Assembly (NCBI RefSeq): GCF_000812965.1
Contig: NZ_JSYN01000018.1
Location: forward strand, 1 to 64,000
DNA from: Pedobacter kyungheensis
GTDB lineage: Bacteria > Bacteroidota > Bacteroidia > Sphingobacteriales > Sphingobacteriaceae
DNA: 64,000 nt
Direction of reading: 5' to 3'
The stretch's first letter is position 1; every line of letters starts with the position of its first letter. Below, piece after piece: positions 26,570 through 35,712 of this stretch. The translations under genes and the position numbers were made by a program. The notes beneath the pieces were generated by a model that saw only the letters and a program-made list of their open reading frames with translations, searched no databases and had not been told where the DNA came from.

Positions 26570-28696
26570 ATGAAAAAACAAATCGTATTCAGCTTATTTG
26601 CACTAAGCCTTTTCGCCTGTAAACAGGAAAAGCAAGCCGCAGAAAAAATAACATTGATGAAATACCCCGAAACCAAAAAAGACAGCACCACCGATAATTA
26701 TTTTGGCACCCAAATAGCCGACCCTTACCGCTGGCTCGAAAACGATACCTCGGCCGAAACCAAAACCTGGGTTGATGCACAAAATAAAGTAACTCAAAAC
26801 TACCTGGCACAGATTCCTTACCGTGCAGACATTAAGAAACGCCTGACCGAAATCTGGAATTATCCCAAAGAAACCGCGCCGTTTAAGGTAGGCGAATATT
26901 ATTTCTTCACCAAAAACGATGGACTGCAAAACCAAAGCATCTGGTTCATTAAAAAAGGATTGGACGGTGCAGAAGAAGTTTTCCTGGACCCAAACAAACT
27001 TACTGCCGATGGCACTGCTGCCGTTTCGCTGCTTGGCTTTTCGCACGATAAAAAATACCTTGCCTACTCTGTAGCCCAGGCCGGATCAGACTGGAGCAAC
27101 ATTTACGTAATAGAAGTAGCCACCAAATTAAAACAGGCCGACGAGCTGAAATGGACCAAATTCTCCGGTGCGGCCTGGCGTGGCGATGGCTTTTATTACA
27201 GCAAATTCGATGAGCCCGTAAAAGGTACCGACCTTTCTGCTGCCAATAAATATCAGAAAGTTTACTACCACAAACTGGGCGATCAGCAAAAAAACGATCA
27301 GCTGGTTTTTGAAGATAAAACCAATCCGAACCTGTATTTTGGTGCCGGCGTTACCGAAGATGAGCGCTTTTTGGTTATTTATGCCAATGCAGGCACTTCA
27401 GGCAATGCCCTATACTACCAGGATTTAAAATTGCCCAGCAGCAAAATCAGCCAACTGGTAAAAGGTTTTGAAAACAACCACAGTGTAGTTGATAATGTAG
27501 GCGAGAAACTATTGGTAAGTACCGATTTAGGTGCCGAAAATAAACAGATTGTATTGGTCGACCCTAAAAACAACGACCCCAAAAACTGGCAGAAAATCAT
27601 CCCCGAATCGAAGCTGGCTATGGAAAACATTTCGACAGGTGGCGGCTTCTTGTGGGCAACTTATTTAAAAGATGCCAGTACCAGCATTGTTCAGTTCGAT
27701 TTAACCGGCAAAAAAATCAGCGAAGTAAAGCTTCCGGCAATTGGTACGGTTGATGGCTTTGGCGGCTACAAGGAAGATCAGGAGTTCTTTTATTCCTTTT
27801 CTAACTTCACCACACCGAGCTCCATTTACCGCTACGATTTAAAGAAAGGCGAATCTACGCTGTACCGGAAATCGGCCATCCAACTCAACACTGAAAACTA
27901 CGAAACCAAGCAGGTATTTTACCCATCAAAAGATGGCACCAAAGTACCCATGTTTATTGTGCATAAAAAAGGCATCAAACTCGATGGTAACAACCCGGTT
28001 TACCTGTATGGCTATGGTGGTTTTCAGATTAGCTTAACCCCGGGTTTTAGCTTGTCGCGCATGTTGTTCTTAGAACATGGTGGTATTTACGTGCAGCCCA
28101 GCCTGCGTGGTGGCAGCGAATATGGCGAAGCCTGGCACAAAGGCGGCATGCTCGAAAAGAAACAAAACGTTTTTGATGACTTCATCGCCGCCGCCGAGTA
28201 CCTGATTAAAGAAAAATATACCAATCCAGGTAAAATTGCCATTTCGGGCGGCTCAAACGGCGGGCTTTTGGTAGGTGCCTGCATGACCCAGCGTCCTGAG
28301 CTTTTTAAAGTGGCATTACCGGCAGTAGGCGTTTTAGATATGTTACGCTACCACAAATTTACGGTTGGCTGGGGCTGGGTAGTAGAATATGGCAGCAGCA
28401 ATAAAAAAGCGGATTTTGATTATCTGATCAAATATTCGCCTTTGCACAACGTCAAAAGTGGTGTAAATTATCCGGCTACCTTAATCACAACCGCCGATCA
28501 CGATGACCGCGTGGTACCTGCGCATTCATTTAAATTTGCGGCTACTTTACAGGAAAAATACAAAGGCAATAACCCAATGCTAATCCGGATTGAAACCAAA
28601 GCTGGTCATGGTGCCGGGAAGCCGACCACAAAACTGATTGAAGAATCGGCCGATGTGTGGAGCTTTGTATTTCAGAATTTGGGAATGGGGTGGTAA
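26570..28696 (+). CDS. Prolyl oligopeptidase family lipoprotein (S9A)
   Basis: The 708-residue product has a lipoprotein signal with lipobox LSLFAC, so it is probably periplasmic and membrane-anchored. An N-terminal YPETKKDSTTDNYFGTQIADPYRWLE block and seven-bladed propeller precede the C-terminal hydrolase. The catalytic Ser lies in GGSNGG (near residue 560), Asp in DHDDRV and His in AGHGAG. These enzymes cut short peptides after proline. The ATG at 26570 was chosen over an upstream TTG two codons earlier. No operon partner is evident. Confidence 0.92.
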   Translation: MKKQIVFSLFALSLFACKQEKQAAEKITLMKYPETKKDSTTDNYFGTQIADPYRWLENDTSAETKTWVDAQNKVTQNYLAQIPYRADIKKRLTEIWNYPKETAPFKVGEYYFFTKNDGLQNQSIWFIKKGLDGAEEVFLDPNKLTADGTAAVSLLGFSHDKKYLAYSVAQAGSDWSNIYVIEVATKLKQADELKWTKFSGAAWRGDGFYYSKFDEPVKGTDLSAANKYQKVYYHKLGDQQKNDQLVFEDKTNPNLYFGAGVTEDERFLVIYANAGTSGNALYYQDLKLPSSKISQLVKGFENNHSVVDNVGEKLLVSTDLGAENKQIVLVDPKNNDPKNWQKIIPESKLAMENISTGGGFLWATYLKDASTSIVQFDLTGKKISEVKLPAIGTVDGFGGYKEDQEFFYSFSNFTTPSSIYRYDLKKGESTLYRKSAIQLNTENYETKQVFYPSKDGTKVPMFIVHKKGIKLDGNNPVYLYGYGGFQISLTPGFSLSRMLFLEHGGIYVQPSLRGGSEYGEAWHKGGMLEKKQNVFDDFIAAAEYLIKEKYTNPGKIAISGGSNGGLLVGACMTQRPELFKVALPAVGVLDMLRYHKFTVGWGWVVEYGSSNKKADFDYLIKYSPLHNVKSGVNYPATLITTADHDDRVVPAHSFKFAATLQEKYKGNNPMLIRIETKAGHGAGKPTTKLIEESADVWSFVFQNLGMGW

Positions 28697-28734
28697 TTAT
28701 TTGTCATGCTTTAGGTTGATTTATTGCAAAAATT

Positions 28735-28831
28735 CGTCATTGCGAGAAGGCTTTTTCAGCCGACAAAGCAATCTTACAATAATCGCTAACTTAGCGTGTG
28801 CATTAAGATTGCTTCGTTCCTCGCAATGACG
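28735..28831. repeat. Long imperfect inverted repeat (CGTCATTGCGAG family)
   Basis: The arms begin ATTCGTCATTGCGAG and end CTCGCAATGACGAGAAT. The inner halves CAAAGCAATCTTA and TAAGATTGCTTCG also pair. Such CGTCATTGCGAG...GCAATCTT palindromes are widespread extragenic repeats in Bacteroidota. It may also act as terminator for the peptidase gene. The rest of 28697-29021 shows nothing identifiable. Confidence 0.75.
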
Positions 28832-29021
28832 AGAATTCTATGAGTTCTGTCAATCGTAGCAAAGTGAAAAACCCAGTTATCCCACCAACCCTATAGACCA
28901 ATTATAATTTGCTTTAAACTACCTAAAATGCCTAACTTTTGTTTTTAGTTAGCCTAAGGCATATAAAATATTGAATACAACAGAATTACAAAATTATCTG
29001 GAATATTTCTAAATAACAGAA

Positions 29022-29048
29022 TTGATAACACTTTATTTCGTAACTTTG
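29022..29048 (+). promoter_or_regulatory. Promoter of the ferredoxin reductase operon
   Basis: A perfect TAACTTTG -7 box (29041-29048) lies 16 bases before the ATG. A TTG at 29022-29024 is a possible -33 element, though its spacing is shorter than the 19-base ideal. Confidence 0.5.
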
Positions 29049-29064
29049 CGTCAAATTTTTTTTA

Positions 29065-30075
29065 ATGATCACTACTGATATAGCCGTAATAGGCGCTGGT
29101 CCGGTAGGCTTATTTGCCATTTTTGAAGCCGGTTTATTAAAAATGCGTTGCCATTTAATTGACTACCTGCCTCAGGTTGGCGGTCAGCTGTCTGAAATTT
29201 ATCCTAAAAAACCGATATACGATATCCCGGGCTACCCTTCTGTTCTGGCTCAGGAGCTTATCGATAACTTAATGGAGCAGGCTAAGCCTTTCCATCCAAC
29301 GTTTACTTTAGGCGAACGTATTGAAGGTTTAGAAAAACGCGGCGAAGCCGATTTCGTTTTAACAACCAATATGGGTACTGTTATCGAAGCCAAAGTTGTG
29401 GTAATTGCAGGTGGTTTAGGCTGTTTTGAGCCACGTAAACCAGCTGTAGAGAACTTAGAAAATTTTGAAAACGGCAAAGGTGTTAACTACATGATCCTTG
29501 ATCCGGAGAAATACCGCGATCAGAAAATGGTTATTGCCGGTGGTGGCGACTCTGCTTTAGACTGGACCATCTACCTAGCCGAAGTTTGTTCGGAGCTTAC
29601 TTTGGTACACAGAAGCGAGAGTTTCCGTGGTGCACCAGATTCGGTTGCTAAAGTAATGGCATTGGCCGAAAGCGGAAAGATTAACCTGATCTTAAACAGC
29701 AACCTGCAGGCTGTACATGGAACCGATAAATTAGAAAAGGTTGAAATTGTACAGAACCGTACCATGGAGAAAACGGTTGTAGATGCCGATCATTTAATTC
29801 CATTATTTGGTTTAAGCCCTAAATTAGGTCCTATTGAAGACTGGAACTTAAACATCAGCAAAAGTGCAATCGAAGTAAATGTTGATGATTACTCAACCAA
29901 CATTCCGGGGATTTATGCTATTGGCGACATCAACACTTACACCAATAAATTAAAATTAATTCTGTGTGGTTTCCACGAGGCAGCATTAATGAGCCACAGC
30001 GCTTATTCTTACATGAACCCTGGTGTGAAATATACCATGAAATATACAACCGTAAACGGAGTTTCAGAATTTTAA
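29065..30075 (+). CDS. Thioredoxin-reductase-like ferredoxin-NADP(+) reductase
   Basis: The 336-residue FAD/NAD(P) oxidoreductase has an N-terminal FAD fingerprint (DIAVIGAGPVGLFAIFEA), a second dinucleotide site (VIAGGGDSALDWTIYLA) and the C-terminal FAD site (IPGIYAIGDINTY). It lacks the CxxC of thioredoxin reductase, which fits the TrxR-like FNR family that passes electrons between NADPH and ferredoxin. Its closest partner is the [2Fe-2S] ferredoxin gene 44 bases downstream, probably in the same transcript. Substrate specificity toward that ferredoxin is inferred from neighbourhood. Confidence 0.9.
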   Translation: MITTDIAVIGAGPVGLFAIFEAGLLKMRCHLIDYLPQVGGQLSEIYPKKPIYDIPGYPSVLAQELIDNLMEQAKPFHPTFTLGERIEGLEKRGEADFVLTTNMGTVIEAKVVVIAGGLGCFEPRKPAVENLENFENGKGVNYMILDPEKYRDQKMVIAGGGDSALDWTIYLAEVCSELTLVHRSESFRGAPDSVAKVMALAESGKINLILNSNLQAVHGTDKLEKVEIVQNRTMEKTVVDADHLIPLFGLSPKLGPIEDWNLNISKSAIEVNVDDYSTNIPGIYAIGDINTYTNKLKLILCGFHEAALMSHSAYSYMNPGVKYTMKYTTVNGVSEF

Positions 30076-30119
30076 GCTTTCTGCTATATTTGCTTTTCAA
30101 ATTATAAGCGAGCTAACAA

Positions 30120-30446
30120 ATGGAGAACAACATTAATATATATATGCAAGAGCCGGATGGCTCGGTTACCGAACACGTTGCACCAACTGACATGGGCTTA
30201 AGCCTGATGGAGTTTTTAAAGGCATCAGAATATGATATTCTGGCTACCTGTGGCGGAATGGCGCTTTGCGCTACCTGCTGTGTCGACGTTTTGGAGGGTG
30301 AAGAGAAACTTAACGAAATGACAGACGATGAGTATGCCATGTTAGATACTTTACCTGATTTACTACCCAATTCGCGTTTAGCCTGCCAGTTGCAGTTAAA
30401 CAACAATATGGATGGTTTAAAAGTAAAATTGCACGGCGTTAGCTAG
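30120..30446 (+). CDS. [2Fe-2S] ferredoxin, adrenodoxin-like
   Basis: The 108-residue product carries the cluster ligands C-x5-C-x2-C (CGGMALCATC) and a distal Cys in RLACQL, in the plant/vertebrate-type ferredoxin fold with the LMEFLKASEYDILATC helix. It is a soluble electron carrier that would accept electrons from the reductase just upstream. The physiological acceptor (P450, desaturase or Fe-S assembly) is not indicated by the neighbours. Confidence 0.92.
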   Translation: MENNINIYMQEPDGSVTEHVAPTDMGLSLMEFLKASEYDILATCGGMALCATCCVDVLEGEEKLNEMTDDEYAMLDTLPDLLPNSRLACQLQLNNNMDGLKVKLHGVS

Positions 30447-30463
30447 TTGCAAACCGCATAAAA

Positions 30464-30500
30464 CAGAAAAAGGCGATACCAAAAGTATCGCCTTTGCTGT
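30464..30500 (+). terminator. Terminator of the ferredoxin operon
   Basis: AAAGGCGATAC pairs with GTATCGCCTTT around a CAAAA loop, extended by AAACAG/CTGTTT. Confidence 0.8.
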
Positions 30501-30502
30501 TT

Positions 30503-30541
30503 CAGACCTCGCAGGTTTTTAAAACCTGCGAGGTCTTGTTT
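30503..30541. repeat. Palindromic repeat GACCTCGCAGG, terminator-like
   Basis: The near-perfect 14-15-base arms AGACCTCGCAGGTTT and AAACCTGCGAGGTCT are followed by TTGTTTTTTG. This is a common extragenic palindrome in Bacteroidota and could back up the terminator upstream. Confidence 0.7.
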
Positions 30542-30544
30542 TTT

Positions 30545-30621
30545 GTTAGTCGAGATTATAATCCACTAAAGGATTTAAAATCCTTAGTACTAAAGTCGGG
30601 ATTACAAATCCCGACTAACAA
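30545..30621. repeat. Inverted repeat GTTAGTCG...CGACTAAC
   Basis: Outer arms TTAGTCGAGATTATAA and GGGATTACAAATCCCGACTAA enclose a second small palindrome (AAAGGATTTAAAATCCTT). It lies just past the GH2 gene stop, so it may terminate that minus-strand transcript. Confidence 0.6.
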
Positions 30622-30626
30622 CAGTC

Positions 30627-33233
30627 TTACTGAACACTCACCTTTTGCGTTGCCACATTCCAGCCATATACCTCTACGGCCAGGTTACTCTGTTTACCAG
30701 TATATTCTACCGTAACCGTTTTACTTTCGCCCGGTAAAATGCTTACATAGTTATCGTCATAAAAAGCTGGCAATATTCTTTGGTTGGTGCTGCCATTAAT
30801 TAAAGCTACACGATTAAAAAACGCAACCGGATTTCCTGCAGCGTTGCTTAAAGTAACAGCTACTTTCCCATTGTTCTGATTAGCAGCACTTACTTTTAAA
30901 GGTGTTTGCTTCATATTTTTCAAGCCCGAATATTCTCCATCTTTTCCAGGTAGCCAATAAATATTCTCGCTCAAGATGTTTTGTTTTTGATCCAGAATTC
31001 TTAACGAAACAAAAACCCCATCTTTCTTATCCAATTTGGTTAAAAACTCATTTAAAGGGAACAATCTTCTTACTGATGAAGGACCAACTGAATTAAATAC
31101 CTGAGAGTAGAAATAATCCTTGCCCTCCATATCATAGGCTTTAGCTTGTACCATTAGGTTATTACGCGTGGTAAAGCCATTGTTTACGATGGTTACCATA
31201 CTATCCAAAGGATTCATCATCACGTGCAACGGCTCACTTCCTTTTCTTAAGCCATATAAACACGCATTCGGGTCCAGATAATAATCATACATCTGTCCGC
31301 GCATGGCTGTCCATGGGTTTTGCGTTTTCCAGATGATTGATCCGGTATACCAATCCCACATTTTGTTAGAAAAACCTTCCATTAATGCGCGGTACTGATC
31401 GTAATTGGCCAGCTGGGCTTTCATGGCAAAATCTTTGGCATCTTTTGGCTTACCATAAGGATTAAGGTATTGCTCGTACGAGATGTACTTATGGTAATCC
31501 CACACCGAATCTGGTTTGGTTTTATATTGTGGTGCAACCAGGTTTTTCTCCGGGATAAAGCGCAATAAAGAAGCATAATCGCCTACTCCTACCGAGCCAA
31601 CTTCAGAGTTGTAAGGGAAGGTTTGTGTTCCCCAGAAAGTTTTAATATCCTGAATGCCGTAAGGTCCGTCGCCGTTACCGCCAATCGAATTGTACGACAT
31701 TTCATCACTGTTAGAAAAATCGAAAAACTGACGTGTACCATCTAATCTTGGCAGCAGGTCATTCTTTAGTGGCATTAAAATATCATCTGGGGGTGTAATT
31801 TCGTTCCCTCCGCACCAAAAAGCAAGCGAAGCATGGTTTCTGATCATTTTAATCTGATCTTCAATTGCAGTTAAAACCAAAGGATGATCATCAGGATAAT
31901 TTCTTCTGGTCCACTGGTCTTCTTTTTTCATCGGATCTACCCAACGGCCATTACAATCGCCACTAAACCAAAAATCCTGGAAAACCAGCAAACCATATTT
32001 ATCGCAGGCATTATAAAACTCTGGCCGCTCTAAAATAGCTCCTCCCCAAATCCTGATCAGGTTTAGGTTCATATCTTTATGGTAACGTACCTCGGCATCA
32101 TAACGTGCATCGGTAAAGCGCAACATCGCATCAGAAATAATCCAGTTACCGCCTTTTATAAAAATCTTTTGGCCGTTTACAAAAGTACCCATGCTTTTGG
32201 TATGGTCATTCCAGATATTATCAATCTGACGGATTCCCACTTTCAGTGCTTCCTGATCCAACACCTGTGTTGCAGCAACAAATTTGATCTTTAAATCGTA
32301 AAGGTTTTGATCGCCGTAACCGCTTGGCCACCATAATTTAGGGTTCTCGATTTGCAAGTCTGCAAGTTTAACCGTAGTATTTTGGTTGGCCGCAATTGTA
32401 GCCCGCTGTTTAATTATCTTTCCTGCTATCTCATATTGTAAAGTACCTGAAACCGCCTTGCTGGTTGGGTTTTCTACCTCGATACTAACCTTTACTGTTG
32501 CCGGATTTTGTTTCCCTGTTGCCAATCTTTTACCTGGCACTAAAGTAACTACATGCGGGTTTTGAATATTAATGCTTTTGGTTTTTTCGATGGTAACCTT
32601 ATCCCAAATACCGGTGTTGCGGTCGCGGGTAGGTTGAATCCAGTCCCAGCCTGCAGTATATTGCGTTGTTAAACCTTTGGCAATAGTTCCATCGCCTCCC
32701 TGACCGCCATTAGGGTTGCCCGGAAAATCGGGTGGATAAACAATTACAGCTAACCTGTTTTTGCCATTGGCAGCAAGCAATGGGGTAATGTTATATTGCG
32801 CGCGTATGTGCATCCCCACCTGTGTTTTGGGATTTACTTTTTTGCCGTTTAAATAAATTTCAGCTTTATAGTTAATCCCTCTAAACTGCAACCAAACCTG
32901 TTCGTTTCCGGCGGCGCGTTCTTCAAAATCCTTTACAAACCAATACGTGTAATGCGCATTACCGGTATGGTAAACATCGGCAATCTTTTCGTTGTTCATG
33001 CCGTAAAACGGATCAGGCACTTTTTTGTTATTCAACAAGGTGGTAAGCACCGTTCCGGGTACTGTGGCCGGCATCCAGTTATTGAGGGCAAAACCGGTTT
33101 TAGAAATGGCTGCACCGTCGGCTTTTACGTCGTTAACATTGGTGCAAGTCCATCCCGAATTTAATTCGTAACGCTGTTGTGCGCCAGCCATTAAACCCGA
33201 GCAGCATAAAAGCAGTAACAATATTTTCTTCAT
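30627..33233 (-). CDS. GH2 glycosidase, beta-mannosidase / exo-glucosaminidase-like
   Basis: The 868-residue secreted enzyme has a signal peptide ending CCSGLMAGA. A sugar-binding jelly roll with the GH2 motif GINYKAEIYLNGKKV is followed by an Ig-like domain, a TIM barrel and C-terminal Ig-like domains. The acid/base Glu lies in FWCGGNEI (near residue 480) and the probable nucleophile Glu in NSEVGS. The domain layout and NYKAEIYLNG region match the subgroup holding beta-mannosidases, endo-beta-mannosidases and exo-beta-D-glucosaminidases. It lies last in an apparent GH29-GH92-GH2 series, suggesting removal of the core beta-mannose of N-glycans. Exo-glucosaminidase is the main alternative. Confidence 0.85.
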   Translation of the reverse strand: MKKILLLLLCCSGLMAGAQQRYELNSGWTCTNVNDVKADGAAISKTGFALNNWMPATVPGTVLTTLLNNKKVPDPFYGMNNEKIADVYHTGNAHYTYWFVKDFEERAAGNEQVWLQFRGINYKAEIYLNGKKVNPKTQVGMHIRAQYNITPLLAANGKNRLAVIVYPPDFPGNPNGGQGGDGTIAKGLTTQYTAGWDWIQPTRDRNTGIWDKVTIEKTKSINIQNPHVVTLVPGKRLATGKQNPATVKVSIEVENPTSKAVSGTLQYEIAGKIIKQRATIAANQNTTVKLADLQIENPKLWWPSGYGDQNLYDLKIKFVAATQVLDQEALKVGIRQIDNIWNDHTKSMGTFVNGQKIFIKGGNWIISDAMLRFTDARYDAEVRYHKDMNLNLIRIWGGAILERPEFYNACDKYGLLVFQDFWFSGDCNGRWVDPMKKEDQWTRRNYPDDHPLVLTAIEDQIKMIRNHASLAFWCGGNEITPPDDILMPLKNDLLPRLDGTRQFFDFSNSDEMSYNSIGGNGDGPYGIQDIKTFWGTQTFPYNSEVGSVGVGDYASLLRFIPEKNLVAPQYKTKPDSVWDYHKYISYEQYLNPYGKPKDAKDFAMKAQLANYDQYRALMEGFSNKMWDWYTGSIIWKTQNPWTAMRGQMYDYYLDPNACLYGLRKGSEPLHVMMNPLDSMVTIVNNGFTTRNNLMVQAKAYDMEGKDYFYSQVFNSVGPSSVRRLFPLNEFLTKLDKKDGVFVSLRILDQKQNILSENIYWLPGKDGEYSGLKNMKQTPLKVSAANQNNGKVAVTLSNAAGNPVAFFNRVALINGSTNQRILPAFYDDNYVSILPGESKTVTVEYTGKQSNLAVEVYGWNVATQKVSVQ

Positions 33234-33345
33234 TAGTATTGGTATTGATTGGGTGATTTATTTGATGATAAGCGAATGATGGCCTGATTGAATGCGTGGG
33301 ATATTTCTACTCATTCGATCAGGCACTAATTTAATCATTCTTATA

Positions 33346-35604
33346 TTATTTTGTGGATACGGGTCGGTCAGCAGGTTTTACACCCCAGGTTGCAGATGGT
33401 GTATTGCCCATATAAATTTGCATATTTCCGCCGGCCATGATAGCCTTATGTAAAATAAATGCTTTGGTATAAGGTTTACCATTCAGCACTATTTTTTGGA
33501 TATATTTATTTTCGGCACTGTTTCCGATTACCTTAATATCGAACTTTTTGTTTCCGCTCAATGCAATACTGGCTTCGTTAATTAATGGTGTTCCGAAAAC
33601 ATAAGCGCCGTTTGCCGGATTTACGGGATAAAAACCCATAGCCGTAAAAATGTACCAGGCACTCATTTGCCCAACATCTTCGTTACCGCATAAACCATCG
33701 GGCTTTGCAGAATAAAAGTCTTTGTCTATTTTGCGGATCAGGTCGGCAGTTTTCCAGGGCTGACCTGCATAAGTGTACAAATAAGTAATGTGGTGGTTGG
33801 GCTCATTACCCTGCGCATAATTACCAATTAAGCCGCTAATATCTGGCGACCCGTTAGTTCCCAGATCTAAAGGTAAGGTAAACAACGAATCGAGCTTATT
33901 GGTGAAAGGTTTATCGCCACCGAAAAGCTTAATCAGCCCTTCAACATCCTGAGGCACTAGCCAGGTATACTGCCAGGCATTTCCCTCTACGTAATCATCT
34001 TCACGGTGTTTAGATGAAAATGGATCGAATGGGCTTCTCCAGTTTCCGTTAGCCAGTTTACCACGCATAAACTGCACATTAGGATCGAAATACTGGCTGT
34101 ATAACTTCGCTCTTTTACTGAAATAATTGTAATCGGCTGTTTTGTTTAAGGCTTTGGCCATTAGTGCAATACAATAATCATCAATGGCGTACTCGAGGGC
34201 TTTACCAACTGATTCATTTACCTTATCGGCCGGAATGTATTTTAATTGCTGAATGTACTCAATACCATCTGTTTTTTGCATGGCCGATTGTTTTACCGCG
34301 GCATAAGCCAGGTTAACATCAAAACCACGGTAGCCTTTTAAATAGGCATCAACAATAACCGGTACAGCATGATAGCCCACCATGGTATTGGTTTCGCTGC
34401 CCATTAAATGCCAAACAGGCAATTTACCTTGTTGTTTGTAAATGGCCAGCATGGTGTTTACCACGTCGTTTACTTTATCCTGGTGCAAAATGGTAAACAG
34501 CCGGTTAGCAGCACGGTAGGTATCCCACAGCGAAAAAGTAGTTAAGTTATTAAAACCTGCATTTTTATATACCTTTTTATCTGTACCCAGATAATCTTTG
34601 TTTACATCGTTAAATAACGAAGGGGCCACCATGGTATGGTATAAGGCAGTATAAAAAACTTTTTTGGTGGTATTGGAAGCTCCAATTTTCACTTTTGCCA
34701 ATTCTTTTTCCCATTTGGTATCGGCTTTTTTAACGGTTGCAGCAAAATCCCAGTTGGGTAACTCTGTTTTTAAGTTTAAAATGGCATTATCGATACTTAC
34801 CGGTGATAGTGCTACTTTTATCTGCAGTTTGTTGTTATTGATGGCAGCAAAATCAACAACAGCTTTCAGCTTCTTACCGTTTAGGGCTTTTCCACTTTTA
34901 ACAGCTGTACTATCGTATAAGGTAATGTTTTTAATGGGTTGCGAAAGCTTAATTACGAAATACAAGCGCTGATCGTTAGACCAGCCTTTCGAATTTCTAT
35001 GACCAACAATTGTAGTCGCATCAAGCTGTTTAAAAGAAGCAGATACCGGGGCATCCCAACCAATACCTTCTATCAAATCGATGATAATGTGTGGATTTTC
35101 TGCTGCATTTTTAAAGGTATATTGATGAAAACCTACCCTTTCGGTAGCCGTTAATTCGGCCTTAATTCCGTATTTATCCAGCAATACGCTGTAATAACCC
35201 GCTTTTGCTACTTCGTTCTGGTGCGAAAAAGTCGATAAATAACCTGCAGGATCTTCTGCAGTCTTACCCTTTTCTAACAAGGTTTTTCCGGTAGCCGGCA
35301 TGATGGAAATATCGCCCAAATCACCAATTCCCGTACCACTCAGATGCGTGTGTGCAAAACCGGTAATGGTATTACTGGCATAGTTATAACCGCTACACCA
35401 ATCCCAACCCTCAAAAATATTGTTTGGGCCGAGCTGTACTGCACCAAAAGGCACATTGGCACCTACAAAAACGTGACCATGTTTTGCCGAGCCAATCAAC
35501 GGATCAACATATTGGGTCAATTTTGTTGTTTGCTGTGCAAAGGCTTGATTAACACATAAAGAGGCGGTTAAAAATAGAATAGACGAAATTTTGTTGAAAT
35601 GCAT
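33346..35604 (-). CDS. GH92 family alpha-mannosidase
   Basis: The 752-residue product has a signal peptide (ILFLTASLCVNQAFA). The GH92 opening TQYVDPLIGSAKHGHVFVGA is followed by NVPFGAVQLGPN and GFAHTHLSGTGIGDLGD. Later conserved blocks are LWDTYRAANRLFTI, HLMGSETNTMVGYH and GLCGNEDVGQMSAWYIFTA, the last carrying the acid/base region. GH92 enzymes are calcium-dependent exo-alpha-mannosidases (alpha-1,2, -1,3 or -1,4) acting in the periplasm or at the surface on N-glycans or fungal mannan. A LacI-like palindrome lies 36 bases upstream of the start. The gene sits between GH29 and GH2 in the same orientation. Confidence 0.95.
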   Translation of the reverse strand: MHFNKISSILFLTASLCVNQAFAQQTTKLTQYVDPLIGSAKHGHVFVGANVPFGAVQLGPNNIFEGWDWCSGYNYASNTITGFAHTHLSGTGIGDLGDISIMPATGKTLLEKGKTAEDPAGYLSTFSHQNEVAKAGYYSVLLDKYGIKAELTATERVGFHQYTFKNAAENPHIIIDLIEGIGWDAPVSASFKQLDATTIVGHRNSKGWSNDQRLYFVIKLSQPIKNITLYDSTAVKSGKALNGKKLKAVVDFAAINNNKLQIKVALSPVSIDNAILNLKTELPNWDFAATVKKADTKWEKELAKVKIGASNTTKKVFYTALYHTMVAPSLFNDVNKDYLGTDKKVYKNAGFNNLTTFSLWDTYRAANRLFTILHQDKVNDVVNTMLAIYKQQGKLPVWHLMGSETNTMVGYHAVPVIVDAYLKGYRGFDVNLAYAAVKQSAMQKTDGIEYIQQLKYIPADKVNESVGKALEYAIDDYCIALMAKALNKTADYNYFSKRAKLYSQYFDPNVQFMRGKLANGNWRSPFDPFSSKHREDDYVEGNAWQYTWLVPQDVEGLIKLFGGDKPFTNKLDSLFTLPLDLGTNGSPDISGLIGNYAQGNEPNHHITYLYTYAGQPWKTADLIRKIDKDFYSAKPDGLCGNEDVGQMSAWYIFTAMGFYPVNPANGAYVFGTPLINEASIALSGNKKFDIKVIGNSAENKYIQKIVLNGKPYTKAFILHKAIMAGGNMQIYMGNTPSATWGVKPADRPVSTK

Positions 35605-35640
35605 GGTTTATATCCTACAATAGGTTTAAAAGCCCTAAAA

Positions 35641-35654
35641 GTAAAACGTTTTAC
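35641..35654. promoter_or_regulatory. LacI-family operator-like palindrome before the GH92 gene
   Basis: The perfect 14-bp palindrome GTAAAACGTTTTAC has a central CG. It lies 37 bases upstream of the GH92 start and 59 bases past the GH29 stop. Its position would block an internal promoter or transcript leader. Confidence 0.45.
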
Positions 35655-35712
35655 GTTAATTTTCATTTAAAATGAAAAAGAATTACATCCAACCTATAAT
35701 GCCCCCAACAAA

